DNA from: Herbaspirillum sp. Sphag64
GTDB lineage: Bacteria > Pseudomonadota > Gammaproteobacteria > Burkholderiales > Burkholderiaceae_D
DNA length: 64,000 nt
Reading direction: 5' to 3'
NCBI RefSeq assembly: GCF_014192645.1
Contig: NZ_JACHYE010000007.1
Location: 150,952-214,951, forward strand
Shown in pieces: positions 10,859-20,610 of the stretch. The translations under genes and the position numbers were made by a program. The notes below the pieces were generated by a model that did not search any database, was not told the DNA's origin, and was given only the letters and a program-made list of their open reading frames with translations. The number at the start of each line of letters is the position of its first letter. Position 1 is the stretch's first letter.

Positions 10859-12271
10859 ATGACTTCTACAGCTTCCACTTCTCCTGTCCGCACGCGCTTC
10901 GCGCCTAGCCCGACTGGCTACCTGCATCTTGGTGGTGCCCGTACGGCATTGTTCTCCTGGGCATTTGCCCGTCGCTTTGGCGGCACCTTTATTTTGCGCA
11001 TTGAAGACACCGATCTGGAGCGTTCGACGCCAGAAGCGGTACAAGCCATCATTGACGGTATGCAATGGCTTGGTCTGGCGCACGACGAAGGTCCGTTTTA
11101 TCAGATGAAGCGGATGGAGCGTTACCGTGAGGTTGTGGCGTACATGCTGGAGCAGGGCACAGCTTATTATTGTTATTCCTCGCCGGAAGAAGTCGAGGCC
11201 ATGCGTGAACGTCAACGTGCTGCTGGTGAGAAGCCGCGTTACGACGGCACTTGGCGTCCCGAGCGCGACAAGACTTTGCCACCGGTGCCAGAGGGTCGCA
11301 AACCGGTGGTGCGCTTCCGCAATCCGCTGGAGGGTGATGTCACCTGGAATGACGTCGTCAAGGGTCCGATCACGATTTCCAATCGCGAACTTGATGATCT
11401 GGTGATTGCCCGCCCCGACGGTACGCCGACCTACAACTTCTGTGTTGTGGTGGATGACTGGGACATGAAGATCACCCACGTCATTCGCGGTGATGATCAC
11501 GTCAACAATACGCCGCGTCAGATCAACATCCTCAAGGCGCTTGGTGGCACGCTGCCAGAATATGGTCATGTACCGATGATTCTCGGTGCTGATGGTGAGA
11601 AGCTGTCCAAGCGGCATGGTGCGGTCAGCGTGATGGATTATCCAGCGCAAGGTTATTTGCCGGAAGCGATGTTGAACTACCTGGCGCGTCTGGGCTGGAG
11701 TCATGGCGACGAAGAGATTTTCTCGATGGAGCAATTCTGCGGCTGGTTTGATCTCGATCACCTGTCGAAGTCGCCTGCGCAATTCAACCCTGAGAAACTG
11801 GCCTGGCTCAACAATCACTACATCAAGCTGGCTGACAACGAGCGCCTGGCCGGCTTGGTCAAGCCGTTGCTGGAAAAGGAGGGCGCGCAATTTGACGGTG
11901 CGCCATCGTTGCCGGCTGCAATTGGTTTGCTCAAGGAGCGCGCCAATACCGTCAACGACATCGCCGCAGCAGTTCAGCTGTTCTATCGTCAGCCGAATCC
12001 CGATGCGGCGCTGGTCACTCAACACATCACTGATGCCATCAAGCCAGCGTTGCAGGATTTTGCTGCACGATGCGCCACCGTCGAATGGAACAAGGCCGCG
12101 TTGGCAGCGATGATCAAGGAAGTGCTGGCAGCGCACGGATTGAAGATGCCGCTGCTGGCAATGCCTTTACGCCTGATTGTTGCTGGTCAACTCCAGACAC
12201 CAGCGATTGACGCTGTGCTGGAATTGTTCGGTCGTGACGTGGTTTTGACACGTCTGAAAAATTATTTATAA
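10859..12271 (+). CDS. gltX: Glutamyl-tRNA synthetase GltX
   Basis: Charges tRNA-Glu. The 470-residue protein has the class I HIGH-like motif [12 protein letters not shown] at residues 18-29 and the KMSKS-like KLSKRHG at 248-254, the normal length for a bacterial GluRS. The start is fixed because [10 protein letters not shown] begins at residue 11 and no earlier in-frame start exists. No ribosome-binding site is visible; the ATG sits 10 bases after a terminator-like hairpin. A tRNA operon with two tRNA-Glu genes, the enzyme's own substrate, starts only 72 bases downstream. Confidence 0.97.
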   Translation: MTSTASTSPVRTRFAPSPTGYLHLGGARTALFSWAFARRFGGTFILRIEDTDLERSTPEAVQAIIDGMQWLGLAHDEGPFYQMKRMERYREVVAYMLEQGTAYYCYSSPEEVEAMRERQRAAGEKPRYDGTWRPERDKTLPPVPEGRKPVVRFRNPLEGDVTWNDVVKGPITISNRELDDLVIARPDGTPTYNFCVVVDDWDMKITHVIRGDDHVNNTPRQINILKALGGTLPEYGHVPMILGADGEKLSKRHGAVSVMDYPAQGYLPEAMLNYLARLGWSHGDEEIFSMEQFCGWFDLDHLSKSPAQFNPEKLAWLNNHYIKLADNERLAGLVKPLLEKEGAQFDGAPSLPAAIGLLKERANTVNDIAAAVQLFYRQPNPDAALVTQHITDAIKPALQDFAARCATVEWNKAALAAMIKEVLAAHGLKMPLLAMPLRLIVAGQLQTPAIDAVLELFGRDVVLTRLKNYL

Positions 12272-12298
12272 AAAGTCAGGTTTTTCGTAGAAAAGAAC

Positions 12299-12327
12299 TT
12301 GCACTATGAAAATGAATACTGCATAAT
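12299..12327 (+). promoter_or_regulatory. Promoter of the tRNA cluster
   Basis: TTGCAC (12299-12304), a 17-base spacer and CATAAT (12322-12327) form a good sigma-70 promoter. It ends 16 bases before the tRNA-Ala gene, the usual layout for a stable-RNA promoter. Confidence 0.75.
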
Positions 12328-12343
12328 CTCGTTTCTTCGCAAC

Positions 12344-12419
<76 letters not shown>

Positions 12420-12542
12420 GCGACACAGGCAGTAAAGTGTTGTTGATGCGAAATTGCAGTATGTAGTAATAAGTAGTCGCAAGTAACAAGCTGTGATGCC
12501 ACACAGTGTAGTATCGGTAGTAGCTGCGGGATGTAACACAAA

Positions 12543-12618
12543 GTCCCCATCGTCTAGAGGCCTAGGACATCACCCTTTCACGGTGAGTACGGGGGTTCGA
12601 ATCCCCCTGGGGACGCCA
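12543..12618 (+). tRNA. tRNA-Glu (TTC), first copy
   Basis: A 76-base cloverleaf with encoded CCA; acceptor GTCCCCA pairs with TGGGGAC; the anticodon loop CTTTCAC gives anticodon TTC. It is identical base for base to the copy at 12658-12733. Confidence 0.97.
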
Positions 12619-12657
12619 GCTTTACCGAGTACTTATGTTGCTGCAAACCGGACAAAT

Positions 12658-12733
12658 GTCCCCATCGTCTAGAGGCCTAGGACATCACCCTTTCACGGTG
12701 AGTACGGGGGTTCGAATCCCCCTGGGGACGCCA
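12658..12733 (+). tRNA. tRNA-Glu (TTC), second copy
   Basis: Exact duplicate of the previous tRNA-Glu gene, 39 bases downstream, also with CCA encoded. It is followed within 10 bases by an intrinsic terminator that closes the cluster. Confidence 0.97.
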
Positions 12734-12742
12734 AAACAACAA

Positions 12743-12766
12743 ACGCCCGCTGATGCGGGCGTTTTT
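12743..12766 (+). terminator. Intrinsic terminator of the tRNA cluster
   Basis: Stem ACGCCCGC / GCGGGCGT with loop TGAT and a TTTTTG tail. It also lies at the 3' end of the opposing solute-binding gene, which stops at 12779. Confidence 0.9.
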
Positions 12767-12778
12767 GTTTTGGCGACG

Positions 12779-13594
12779 CTAGTTTGCCGGAGCGATAGAG
12801 GCGTTGCGATATAACTGCACATTTTTATTCAAAATTTCTCTGAACTGATCGCGATCCCGCATTTTCCCTAATTCGACATCCAGCAATTTCAGATATTTCA
12901 GGCAGGGACTACGTTTGCTGAAGGCAAGCGTACTTGGGTTATTGACTAGCGGCGGCGTCAGCGCCACAAATTTGTCCTGCTGCTCAGCCCTTAGCAGGTA
13001 GCCCATCCCACTAAAGTAGCCAGAAATCACATAATCGAGTCGGCCCAGTTCCAGCTTTTTGAAATTGATATAAGTCTTTTGTGCAATTTCGACATTCAGA
13101 TTTTTTTTCATAAAATCATCAAAATCACCGCCAAACTGATTGCCTGCCGTGATGCCGCCTTTTTTGCCGACCAGATCGTTCCAGCCTGAGTATCGAAACT
13201 CCCGTCCTTTTGCGACGAATACAGTCGGGAAGTTATTAAACATCTGGACTTTACTGAATTCTAGATACCTTAGCCGCTCAGGTGTCGGCCGCAGTGAGGC
13301 AATAATGTCAACCTCTCCGTCTTTACCAGCCTGCAGTACACGCTGCATTGGTCCGACATAACGGATTACGTAGGGGGCCTGAATCGCTTTGAGGGCGGTC
13401 GTTACGATATCAATACTGGCACCCATCAACTTGCTACCGTCGTACCAGTGAATAGGGCCGTAGTCGGAGTCGTCCGTGATCACAATCTTGTCGCACTCGC
13501 GTGACTGTGCAAAGGAGCATAGCGGAAATAGCGAAGACAGACAGAGCGATAACACCACGCGCCATTGTGTTTTCCCCGCATTGCACCACAACAT
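12779..13594 (-). CDS. Periplasmic solute-binding protein (SBP_bac_3 type), paralogue 1
   Basis: A secreted protein of 271 residues. A signal peptide covers residues 1-29 with likely cleavage SFA-Q, and the mature part resembles the type 3 amino-acid-binding fold (VITDDSDYGPIHWYDG near the start, then SLRPTPERLRYLEFSK). I start at the ATG at 13594 because AAGGAGATATTC precedes it; a longer reading to 13726 lacks support. No ABC permease or ATPase is nearby. The divergent gene at 14092-14907 encodes a close paralogue of the same length. The ligand is unknown, and a sensory or scavenging role is only a guess. Confidence 0.85.
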   Translation of the reverse strand: MLWCNAGKTQWRVVLSLCLSSLFPLCSFAQSRECDKIVITDDSDYGPIHWYDGSKLMGASIDIVTTALKAIQAPYVIRYVGPMQRVLQAGKDGEVDIIASLRPTPERLRYLEFSKVQMFNNFPTVFVAKGREFRYSGWNDLVGKKGGITAGNQFGGDFDDFMKKNLNVEIAQKTYINFKKLELGRLDYVISGYFSGMGYLLRAEQQDKFVALTPPLVNNPSTLAFSKRSPCLKYLKLLDVELGKMRDRDQFREILNKNVQLYRNASIAPAN

Positions 13595-14091
13595 GAATAT
13601 CTCCTTGCTCGGGCAGGAATGACGCCTCTGCCACTTATTTGTTTGTCCCTTGTCGCCATAGATGATAGCAACATGAATAAGCAATACGTACAGCAAGCCT
13701 ACTTGGGATGATGTCGAAAATGCCACAACTCATGATACAAGAAACACAGGGGAAATTGCGGGGTATGAGGATGCATTGGTTACACAATCAGCAAAATCGA
13801 AGCATGCTTCTTTTGGTTGATTTTTAATGATGTTCTTGCCTGTCAGAATCTGAGCGAGTGGTCGTGGCAAATATTTCTGATGGCACACCTGTATCTTGTC
13901 CTGCTTCTTATTGCTATGACGTTTTGATTGTCTGTGACGTTGCCAGCAACTCTTGCTATGATCACAAAAATAATTAAGCTGCATGGCAGTCCCGGGCTAG
14001 TCTTCAATCCACGTTTGTCGTAGTCACAACGAGGATTTTGGTGATTGATATCGGAACAGGGCCCAATGAGGCCCGACGAAGGAGGGGGATC
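13595..14091. other. Intergenic region between divergent paralogues
   Basis: About 500 bases with no convincing gene; reading frames here are short and lack family-like content. It must hold two divergent promoters. A 12-base palindrome GAAGCATGCTTC near 13800 is the only clear symmetry I noticed. Confidence 0.5.
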
Positions 14092-14907
14092 ATGCCAATT
14101 CATATGGATATTGTTGATTGCTGGCGTTCGGTCCTGTTGGCATGTGTGATTGCCAGCGGCAGTTCGTGCGCGGTAGCACAGCAGCGAGAGTGTTCGCAGA
14201 TTATCGTGACGGACGATTCTGATTACTCACCGTTGCACTGGTATGACGGTAAATCGCTCAATGGTGCCAGTATTGAAATTGCGACGACCGCCATCAAAGC
14301 GATTCAGGCGCCATTCTTGGTACGTTTCGTCGGGCCGCTGGAGCGCGTTTTGCAAGCGGGTAAAGACGGTGATGTAGATCTGATTGCTTCATTACGACCC
14401 ACACCGGAGCGAATGAAATATTTGGAGTTTAACAAAGCGCCTGTGTTTGCCAATCCGCCGACTCTTTATGTCGCCAAAGGTCATGAATTCATTTATAGCG
14501 GCTGGAATGACCTGATCGGTAGACGGGGTGGCATGACCGCTGGCAATCAGTTTGGTGGTGGATTTGATGATTTCATGAAAAAAAATCTGACCATCGAAGT
14601 GGCGCAGAAGACCTACATGAATTTCAAGAAGCTCGAACTTGGTCGGATCGATTATTTGATAGCTGGCTATTACAACGCTGAAGGATACTTGCTTAAGAGC
14701 AGTCAACAGAGCAAGTTTGTGGCGCTCAAGCCTGCGGTAGTTAATACGTTCAGTACCATCGCTTTCAGCAAACGCAGTCCTTGCCTGAAATATCAGCAGG
14801 CCCTGGATACCCAGATCGGCATCATGCGCGATCAGGGGGTGCTGGACGAAATACTCGAAAGAAATATTCGTCTCTATCGGGATGTTGCGGAAGAAGTGGG
14901 CAACTAA
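14092..14907 (+). CDS. Periplasmic solute-binding protein (SBP_bac_3 type), paralogue 2
   Basis: A 271-residue secreted protein with a signal peptide (cleavage near AVA-QQ, residue 29). It aligns almost without gaps to paralogue 1 and shares long blocks such as ITDDSDY/VTDDSDY, LQAGKDG, ASLRPTPER, AGNQFGG, FDDFMKKNL and FSKRSPCLKY. By eye about 60 percent of residues match. The ATG at 14092 has a GGAGGGGG ribosome-binding site; the earlier start at 14038 does not. As with paralogue 1, there is no transporter partner. The pair is best explained by an inverted local duplication. Confidence 0.85.
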   Translation: MPIHMDIVDCWRSVLLACVIASGSSCAVAQQRECSQIIVTDDSDYSPLHWYDGKSLNGASIEIATTAIKAIQAPFLVRFVGPLERVLQAGKDGDVDLIASLRPTPERMKYLEFNKAPVFANPPTLYVAKGHEFIYSGWNDLIGRRGGMTAGNQFGGGFDDFMKKNLTIEVAQKTYMNFKKLELGRIDYLIAGYYNAEGYLLKSSQQSKFVALKPAVVNTFSTIAFSKRSPCLKYQQALDTQIGIMRDQGVLDEILERNIRLYRDVAEEVGN

Positions 14908-14926
14908 GTGTGTAATTGATTGTGTG

Positions 14927-14981
14927 CTGATCCTCACTATGGTGCCTTTTCAGAGTCGACAGGGCAGACAGTGAGGATCAG
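14927..14981. repeat. 12-bp inverted repeat after paralogue 2
   Basis: Perfect arms CTGATCCTCACT and AGTGAGGATCAG separated by 31 bases, starting 20 bases past the stop codon. A T-rich stretch follows somewhat later. It is probably a transcript-end structure. Confidence 0.55.
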
Positions 14982-15083
14982 AGATTTTCGTCTCTACGGA
15001 TTTTCTTTTACACTCCTCTCAATATACACATTCGGCGGCAACGATAAACGGGCTGCCGGGCCATAAAACAGGAGGAGTCAGGC

Positions 15084-15884
15084 ATGACCGAAGCAGCCGA
15101 GTTGGACATCGATACCCGCGGTGTCGCGACCATTACCCTCAATCGTCCCGAAGTACACAATGCGTTCGATGACGCGTTGATTGCTCATTTGATCGATCTG
15201 ATCAATCGTGCGCGTGATAACCCAGCAGTCCACATTCTGGTGCTGGCGTCGACCGGGAAGTCATTTTCAGCCGGTGCCGATCTTGCGTGGATGCGGAGAA
15301 TGGCCGATGCCAGCTATGGCGATAACGTCCGCGATGCGCTGCAACTATCCGCGCTGATGGAGTCGCTCAATAATTTTCCGGCACCGACGATCGCCAAGAT
15401 TCAGGGAACCGTCATGGGAGGCGGCGTTGGGCTGGTTGCCTGCTGTGATATCGCGATTGCTTCAGACCACGCTACCTTCGCCTTGTCCGAGGTCAAACTG
15501 GGTTTGGCACCGGCAGTGATCAGCCCCTATGTGATTGCCAAGATTGGTGTCTCTCAGGCGCGGCGCTATTTTGTCTCGGCCGAACGCTTCTCGGCGATAC
15601 GCGCAGCGGCAATTGATCTTGTCCATGAAGTGGTGTTGGCCGATGAACTGGACGACAAGCTTGAGCAACTTGTTAGCCATTTGCTGGCCAATGGTCCTAA
15701 GGCGATGCGACGCGCCAAAGAACTGGTACAGGTGGCAAATCCACTGGCTTGCACACCATTACTACGCGATTTCACGACCAATATGATCGCTGCGTTACGT
15801 GCCTCGCAAGAAGGGCGAGAAGGCTTGCGGGCGTTTCTTGAAAAGACGCCGCCTGACTGGATCACAAACCTTACCGCGCGTTGA
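15084..15884 (+). CDS. Enoyl-CoA hydratase family protein, methylglutaconyl-CoA hydratase-like
   Basis: Crotonase-fold enzyme of 266 residues acting on a CoA thioester. The oxyanion-hole segments are FSAGADLAWM (61-70) and GTVMGGGVGL (108-117). The stretch LGLAPAVISPYV together with AGADLAWMRRMA resembles 3-methylglutaconyl-CoA hydratase (LiuC) of leucine breakdown more than fatty-acid enoyl-CoA hydratases; the second catalytic Glu position is replaced, as in that subgroup. A GGAGGAGT ribosome-binding site precedes the ATG. No other leucine genes are adjacent, so the exact substrate stays open, but valine genes lie 2-5 kb downstream. Confidence 0.85.
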   Translation: MTEAAELDIDTRGVATITLNRPEVHNAFDDALIAHLIDLINRARDNPAVHILVLASTGKSFSAGADLAWMRRMADASYGDNVRDALQLSALMESLNNFPAPTIAKIQGTVMGGGVGLVACCDIAIASDHATFALSEVKLGLAPAVISPYVIAKIGVSQARRYFVSAERFSAIRAAAIDLVHEVVLADELDDKLEQLVSHLLANGPKAMRRAKELVQVANPLACTPLLRDFTTNMIAALRASQEGREGLRAFLEKTPPDWITNLTAR

Positions 15885-15904
15885 GATCGATCTCACCATT
15901 GAAA

Positions 15905-15936
15905 ACAGCCGCATCCGGTATTGGCATTGCGGCTGT
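15905..15936. terminator. Hairpin between convergent genes
   Basis: Perfect 9-bp stem ACAGCCGCA / TGCGGCTGT with a 14-base loop between the crotonase gene and the opposing DJ-1 gene. There is no strong T-run on either side, so it is a weak bidirectional terminator candidate. Confidence 0.5.
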
Positions 15937-15965
15937 CGTCTGATTCAGCGTTGAAGCACGTTGAA

Positions 15966-16547
15966 TTACAGCTTGATTTCAGTACCGAGCACCTTCAGGA
16001 ATTGCGCCAGCCATTGCGGATGCGCAGGCCAGGCCGGTGAGGTCACGAAGTTGCCATCGGTGACGGCGCTATCGACGGCGATGTCGGCGTAACGGCCACC
16101 GGCCAGCTTCACTTCAGGGGCGCAAGCCGGGTAGGCAGAGATATTTTTGCCCTCGATCACACCGGCTGCCGCCAGTAACTGAGCACCATGACAAACTGCT
16201 GCAATTGGCTTGTTGGCACTGGCGAAGTGGCGCACGATGGCAAGCACTTTCTCATTCAGACGCAGATATTCCGGTGCCCGGCCACCAGCGATGACGACGG
16301 CATCGTAGGCAGCAGGCTCAACGTCATCGAAGCTGGCGTTGAGTACAAATTGATGCCCGGGCTTTTCGGTATAGGTCTGGTCGCCTTCAAAATCATGGAT
16401 TGCTGTCTTGATCTTGTCGCCGGCTTTCTTGCCCGGGCACACGGCGTGCACGGTATGCCCTACCATCTGCAATGCCTGGAATGGCACCATGGTTTCGTAA
16501 TCTTCGGCAAAATCGCCAGTCAATAACAGAATCTTCTTTGCTGCCAT
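15966..16547 (-). CDS. DJ-1/PfpI family protein
   Basis: Cytoplasmic 193-residue protein of the DJ-1/PfpI superfamily, whose members act as glyoxalases, deglycases or stress proteins. The nucleophile elbow [10 protein letters not shown] carries Cys119 followed by His120, with an acidic residue at Glu16 (GDFAEDYE), consistent with the PfpI-type triad. AAAGGAG stands 6 bases before the ATG. It is convergent with the crotonase gene, and the LysR gene lies upstream on the same strand but looks independent. The specific activity cannot be assigned. Confidence 0.9.
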   Translation of the reverse strand: MAAKKILLLTGDFAEDYETMVPFQALQMVGHTVHAVCPGKKAGDKIKTAIHDFEGDQTYTEKPGHQFVLNASFDDVEPAAYDAVVIAGGRAPEYLRLNEKVLAIVRHFASANKPIAAVCHGAQLLAAAGVIEGKNISAYPACAPEVKLAGGRYADIAVDSAVTDGNFVTSPAWPAHPQWLAQFLKVLGTEIKL

Positions 16548-16619
16548 GCTGATCTCCTTTAGCGTGAGCCCGTGGGCTCGGTGGTTGAGTGTGCATGCGC
16601 GCTCAGATGCGCGTTCTTC

Positions 16620-17537
16620 TTATTGAATCCACGTCATTTGACGCGACTTCCCCATCAAAAAATCCTTGTTCGGCTCCATGCAGTCACGCAAGTAAGTCCA
16701 TAGCGCTGCGATTCTTGCCACATGTCTTTGTTCACTTGCCGCAACCAGCCAGAACGTACGCAGTATTTCAACCTCGCCATCCAGCACCGGTACCAGATGT
16801 CCACTCTGCTGCGCCAGAAAGCAGGGCAGGATCGCCAATGCTTGACCACTGCAGGCAGCGGTGTACTGGGCAACCACGCTGGTACTGCGAAACGCCCGGA
16901 AGGCTTCGGGTGCCAGACTATCCTTGTAACGCAACTCCTCGCTGAACACCAGATCATCTATGTAGCCGATGAAGCGATGCTGTTCTAAATCAGCTGTCGT
17001 ACGAATTGGCGTGTGGTTTGCCAGATAGGCCGGCGTCGCATAAAGCTTGAGTGCATAATCGGCCAGTTTCGTGACAACGTAATTACCGCTGACTGGACGC
17101 TCAATAGTGACACTGATATCCGCCTCTCGCTTGGATAAATTGACAAAGCGCGGCATCGGCAGCAGATCGACGGATATATGCGGGTTGCGTGCGCAAAAAT
17201 GGGCGATATGCGGCGCTAGCACGAAGCTGCCAAAGCCTTCCGTGGCACCCAGTCGGACCTGACCCGACAGCAACCGGTTGTGGTCGCCCAATTCCTCGGT
17301 GGCGGCGTAGACCGTACTTTCGATTTTTTCCGCATACTCCACCAGCCGGTAGCCTTCTTCCGTCAGGCTGTAACCATGCTGATTACGGTCGAACAACTGG
17401 CTGCCAACCTGTTCCTCAAAGCGTTTGATGCGGCGCGACACCGTGGAGTGGTCAATACCCAGCTTACGGGCAGCATCTACCAGCCCCTGACTGCGCGTGA
17501 GCTCCAAAAATATACGCAAATTATCCCAATCCAGCAT
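16620..17537 (-). CDS. LysR family transcriptional regulator
   Basis: A 305-residue regulator with an N-terminal winged helix-turn-helix (WDNLRIFLELTRSQGLVDAARKL, then HSTVSRRIKRFEEQ) and a substrate-binding co-inducer domain. AGGAGAC precedes the ATG. It is divergent from the binding protein-mmsA-mmsB genes across 160 bases, the classical LysR arrangement, so it probably controls that valine or propionate-type catabolic set. The intergenic region is AT-rich and includes the palindrome TTTTGCAAAA, a possible part of its site. The inducer is unknown. Confidence 0.9.
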   Translation of the reverse strand: MLDWDNLRIFLELTRSQGLVDAARKLGIDHSTVSRRIKRFEEQVGSQLFDRNQHGYSLTEEGYRLVEYAEKIESTVYAATEELGDHNRLLSGQVRLGATEGFGSFVLAPHIAHFCARNPHISVDLLPMPRFVNLSKREADISVTIERPVSGNYVVTKLADYALKLYATPAYLANHTPIRTTADLEQHRFIGYIDDLVFSEELRYKDSLAPEAFRAFRSTSVVAQYTAACSGQALAILPCFLAQQSGHLVPVLDGEVEILRTFWLVAASEQRHVARIAALWTYLRDCMEPNKDFLMGKSRQMTWIQ

Positions 17538-17697
17538 CGTGTCTCCTGTATAGGGCTAGTACTTGTCTTGTGCTTTGCATTTTTGCAAAACAATTTTGAA
17601 TTATTGGCTATTGTAACGATATTAACGCACAGGCAAAATGTTCCTCGACAGCAGCAAGATAGCTGACTGACATCGATAAAAACCACGAGGAGACACA

Positions 17698-18936
17698 ATG
17701 ATGCAGTTTGACCGCGCACGTTCAGCGCTGGCAATGGGAGCACTTTCGGCGGCGCTTTCGCTGTCCTTGTCCTGTATTGGCAGTAGCGCCTACGCGCAAG
17801 ATAACGATACCGTCAAAATCGGAATCCTGACCGACATGTCTGGTCCGTATTCAGCGATGGGTGGCCAGGGTTCGGTGGTGGCGGCCAAGCTGGCGATCGA
17901 GGATTGCCTCAAGGCCGAATGCAAGGGGATGAAGATCGAAGTGCTCTCAGCCGACAATCAAAACAAACCTGATGTTGGTGTCACCCGCGCCCGTGAATGG
18001 CTGGACCGTGACAAGGTCGAGGCAATTGCCGATCTGACCAACTCTTCGGTTGCGCTGGCTGTACAAAAGCTGATCAAGGAAAAAGGTGGTATCGCCATGT
18101 ACAGTGGCCCGGCCACTGGCACACTGACCACCAGCGAATGTGCGGTCAATGGCTTCCACTGGATGTTTGATACCTATTCTCAGGCTGCAGGTGCGGCTGC
18201 AGCACTCACCAAGTTGGGTAACAAGTCCTGGTATTTCGTCACCGTTGATTATGCGTTCGGTCATTCTCTGGAAAAAGATGCCAGCGATGTCGTCAAGAGT
18301 CTGGGCGGGAACGTCGTCGGCTCGGTACGTCATCCATTGAATGCCTCCGACTTTTCTTCCTTCCTGCTGCAGGCACAAGCTTCCAAAGCCCAGGTCATTG
18401 GCTTGGCCGATGGTGGTTCGGATGTCGTCAATGCGATCAAGCAGGCTCGCTCTTTCGGTGTCGGTGACAAGAACCAGCGTTTGGTGGCCTTGCTGGTGTT
18501 CCTGTCAGACGTCCACGCATTGGGTCTTGATGCGGCACAGGGGCTGATCTATACCGATGGCTTCTACTGGGACTATGACAAGGATACGCGTGACTTCTCG
18601 CGTCGTTTCGAAGCCCAGTTCAAGAATAACAAGCCAACCATGGTGCAGGCCGGTGTTTACTCCAGCGTCTATCACTTCCTCAAGGCGCGTGCCGCAGCCC
18701 GCACTTCTGATTGGAAAGTGGTTGCCCAGAAGATGCGCGAGATTCCGATCCATGACGTGGTCATGCGTAATGCCTCGATTCGTCCCGATGGCCGTGTGAT
18801 TCATGACATGTATCTGTATCAGGTCAAGTCACCGGCTGAATCCAAGGGTGCCTGGGATTATCTGAAACTGTTGTCGACGATTCCGGCACAGCAGGCATTT
18901 CGTCCGATGGACGCGGCTTGTCCACTGGTCAAGTAA
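17698..18936 (+). CDS. Branched-chain amino-acid-type ABC substrate-binding protein
   Basis: Periplasmic binding protein of 412 residues in the LivJ/LivK-like type I family. A signal peptide covers about 1-33 (cleavage YAQ-D or AYA-Q), then VKIGILTDMSGPYSAMGGQGS is the family's first strand and loop. Two adjacent ATGs (17698, 17701) follow GAGGAGACACA; either may be used. It heads a cluster with mmsA and mmsB, but no permease or ATPase genes are present. That context suggests capture of valine, a branched-chain keto acid or an aromatic acid, though binding specificity is not readable. Confidence 0.9.
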   Translation: MMQFDRARSALAMGALSAALSLSLSCIGSSAYAQDNDTVKIGILTDMSGPYSAMGGQGSVVAAKLAIEDCLKAECKGMKIEVLSADNQNKPDVGVTRAREWLDRDKVEAIADLTNSSVALAVQKLIKEKGGIAMYSGPATGTLTTSECAVNGFHWMFDTYSQAAGAAAALTKLGNKSWYFVTVDYAFGHSLEKDASDVVKSLGGNVVGSVRHPLNASDFSSFLLQAQASKAQVIGLADGGSDVVNAIKQARSFGVGDKNQRLVALLVFLSDVHALGLDAAQGLIYTDGFYWDYDKDTRDFSRRFEAQFKNNKPTMVQAGVYSSVYHFLKARAAARTSDWKVVAQKMREIPIHDVVMRNASIRPDGRVIHDMYLYQVKSPAESKGAWDYLKLLSTIPAQQAFRPMDAACPLVK

Positions 18937-18976
18937 GCAAGTAAGCAAATACGTAAGTAGCGAACAGTCACTTTTT

Positions 18977-19023
18977 CCGGACGTCCTGGTCCACTGTTGC
19001 CAAATTCTCCGCAGGACGTCCGG
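18977..19023. repeat. 12-bp inverted repeat between binding protein and mmsA
   Basis: Perfect arms CCGGACGTCCTG and CAGGACGTCCGG separated by 23 bases, followed by the pyrimidine-rich CTTCTTCTTC. Each arm also contains the self-complementary octamer GGACGTCC. It could be a partial terminator lowering mmsAB relative to the binding protein, or a protein-binding site. Confidence 0.65.
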
Positions 19024-19053
19024 CTTCTTCTTCATCACACTGGAAAACGCATC

Positions 19054-20562
19054 ATGAGCCAAGCCAATATCCCTCAGGTTCCCCTGTATATCAACGGCGA
19101 ACACGTGCAATCGACCACCAAGGAGTGGCGCGACGTACTCAATCCTGCGACGCAGGAAGTCGTAGCACGTGTCCCGTTTGCGACCAAAGAGGAGGTTGAT
19201 CTCGCCGTCGCCAATGCCAAGCAAACCTTTGCCAGCTGGCGCAATACTTCACTGGCGCAGCGTATGCGCATCATGCTCAAGTTCCAGCAGCTGTTGCGTG
19301 AGAATATCGGCCCGTTGGCCGAACTGATCACCCGCGAGCACGGCAAGACCCTGCCGGATGCCGAGGGTGAAGTCATGCGTGGTCTGGAAGTCGTCGAGCA
19401 TGCCTGCTCGGTCACTTCGCTGCAATTGGGTGAGCTGGCCGAAAACGTCGCCAATGGCGTTGACGTCTACACCATCCATCAGCCCATCGGGGTGGGTGCT
19501 GGTATTACCGCATTCAACTTCCCGGTCATGCTGCCTTGCTTCATGTTTCCGGTCGCGGTCGCTTGCGGCAATACCTTTGTGCTCAAGCCGTCCGAGCAGG
19601 ATCCTTCGTCGTCGCTGTTCCTGGTTGAGCTGGCTAACAAGGCCGGTTTGCCACCGGGTGTGCTCAACGTAGTGCATGGTGGCCCTGACGTCGCCAACAT
19701 GATTTGCGATCATCCTGATATCAAGGCGATTTCCTTCATTGGTTCGACCCATGTCGGTACGCATATCTATCGTCGTGCCAGCGATGCTGGCAAGCGTGCG
19801 CAATCGATGATGGGTGCTAAAAACCACTGCATCGTGCTGCCCGATGCACCAAAAGATCAAGCCATCAATAACTTGCTGGGTGCGGCGTTCGGTGCGGCTG
19901 GTCAGCGCTGCATGGCAAATTCGGTGGTGGTCCTGGTGGGTAATACCAAAGAATGGATTCCAGAGATCGTCGAGCGCAGCAAGGCACTTAAGGTTGGTCC
20001 GGGCGTGGATCGTCAGGCTGATGTTGGCCCGTTGGTGTCGAAGGCTGCCAAACAACGTGTCGAGCGTTTAATCGGGAGCGGTGTCGAGCAGGGTGCCAGA
20101 TTGCTGCTGGATGGTCGCAATCTGAAGGTTGCCAATTACCCGGAGGGCAACTTTGTCGGACCAACTGTCTTTGCAGGGGTCAAGCCCGGCATGGATATCT
20201 ACGATCAGGAAATTTTTGGCCCGGCAATGTGTATCGTCGAAGTCGAGACACTGGATGAAGCGATTGCCTTTATCAATGCCAATCCCAATGGTAACGGTAC
20301 CTCGATCTTTACCTCTTCAGGCTGGGCAGCACGCAAGTTCCAGAATGAAATTGACGTTGGTCAGGTTGGCATCAATGTGCCGCTGCCGGTACCAGTTGCC
20401 TACTTCAGTTTTACAGGTTCACGTGCCTCCAAGCTGGGTGACCTCGGTCCTAATGGCAAGCAGGCGGTACTGTTCTGGACCCAGACCAAGACCGTCACTG
20501 CACGCTGGTATGCACCGGATGAAGAAGCCGGTAAGGTCAATACCACCATCTCGCTGAAGTAA
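19054..20562 (+). CDS. mmsA: CoA-acylating methylmalonate-semialdehyde dehydrogenase MmsA
   Basis: Converts (S)-methylmalonate semialdehyde to propionyl-CoA in valine catabolism, using NAD and CoA in the cytoplasm. It has 502 residues. The aldehyde dehydrogenase nucleophile is Cys286 in [11 protein letters not shown], with the [12 protein letters not shown] and [11 protein letters not shown] segments typical of the MmsA subgroup. The ATG at 19054 is chosen because the conserved PLYINGEHV begins 8 residues later. It is followed after 48 bases by mmsB. Confidence 0.95.
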   Translation: MSQANIPQVPLYINGEHVQSTTKEWRDVLNPATQEVVARVPFATKEEVDLAVANAKQTFASWRNTSLAQRMRIMLKFQQLLRENIGPLAELITREHGKTLPDAEGEVMRGLEVVEHACSVTSLQLGELAENVANGVDVYTIHQPIGVGAGITAFNFPVMLPCFMFPVAVACGNTFVLKPSEQDPSSSLFLVELANKAGLPPGVLNVVHGGPDVANMICDHPDIKAISFIGSTHVGTHIYRRASDAGKRAQSMMGAKNHCIVLPDAPKDQAINNLLGAAFGAAGQRCMANSVVVLVGNTKEWIPEIVERSKALKVGPGVDRQADVGPLVSKAAKQRVERLIGSGVEQGARLLLDGRNLKVANYPEGNFVGPTVFAGVKPGMDIYDQEIFGPAMCIVEVETLDEAIAFINANPNGNGTSIFTSSGWAARKFQNEIDVGQVGINVPLPVPVAYFSFTGSRASKLGDLGPNGKQAVLFWTQTKTVTARWYAPDEEAGKVNTTISLK

Positions 20563-20610
20563 ATTTTGATGCAGTAAGTCGCTGTATTGCAGAGCATAAA
20601 GGAGAGCATG

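Noticed and set aside
10850..12136. Long antisense reading frame (428 codons) across gltX on the minus strand
   Set aside because: It is the shadow of gltX, which has clear class I synthetase motifs on the plus strand; the antisense frame has no family-like content.
12543..12733. Attachment site or integrated element at the duplicated tRNA-Glu
   Set aside because: Both copies are complete and adjacent with only 39 bases between; no integrase or foreign genes follow.
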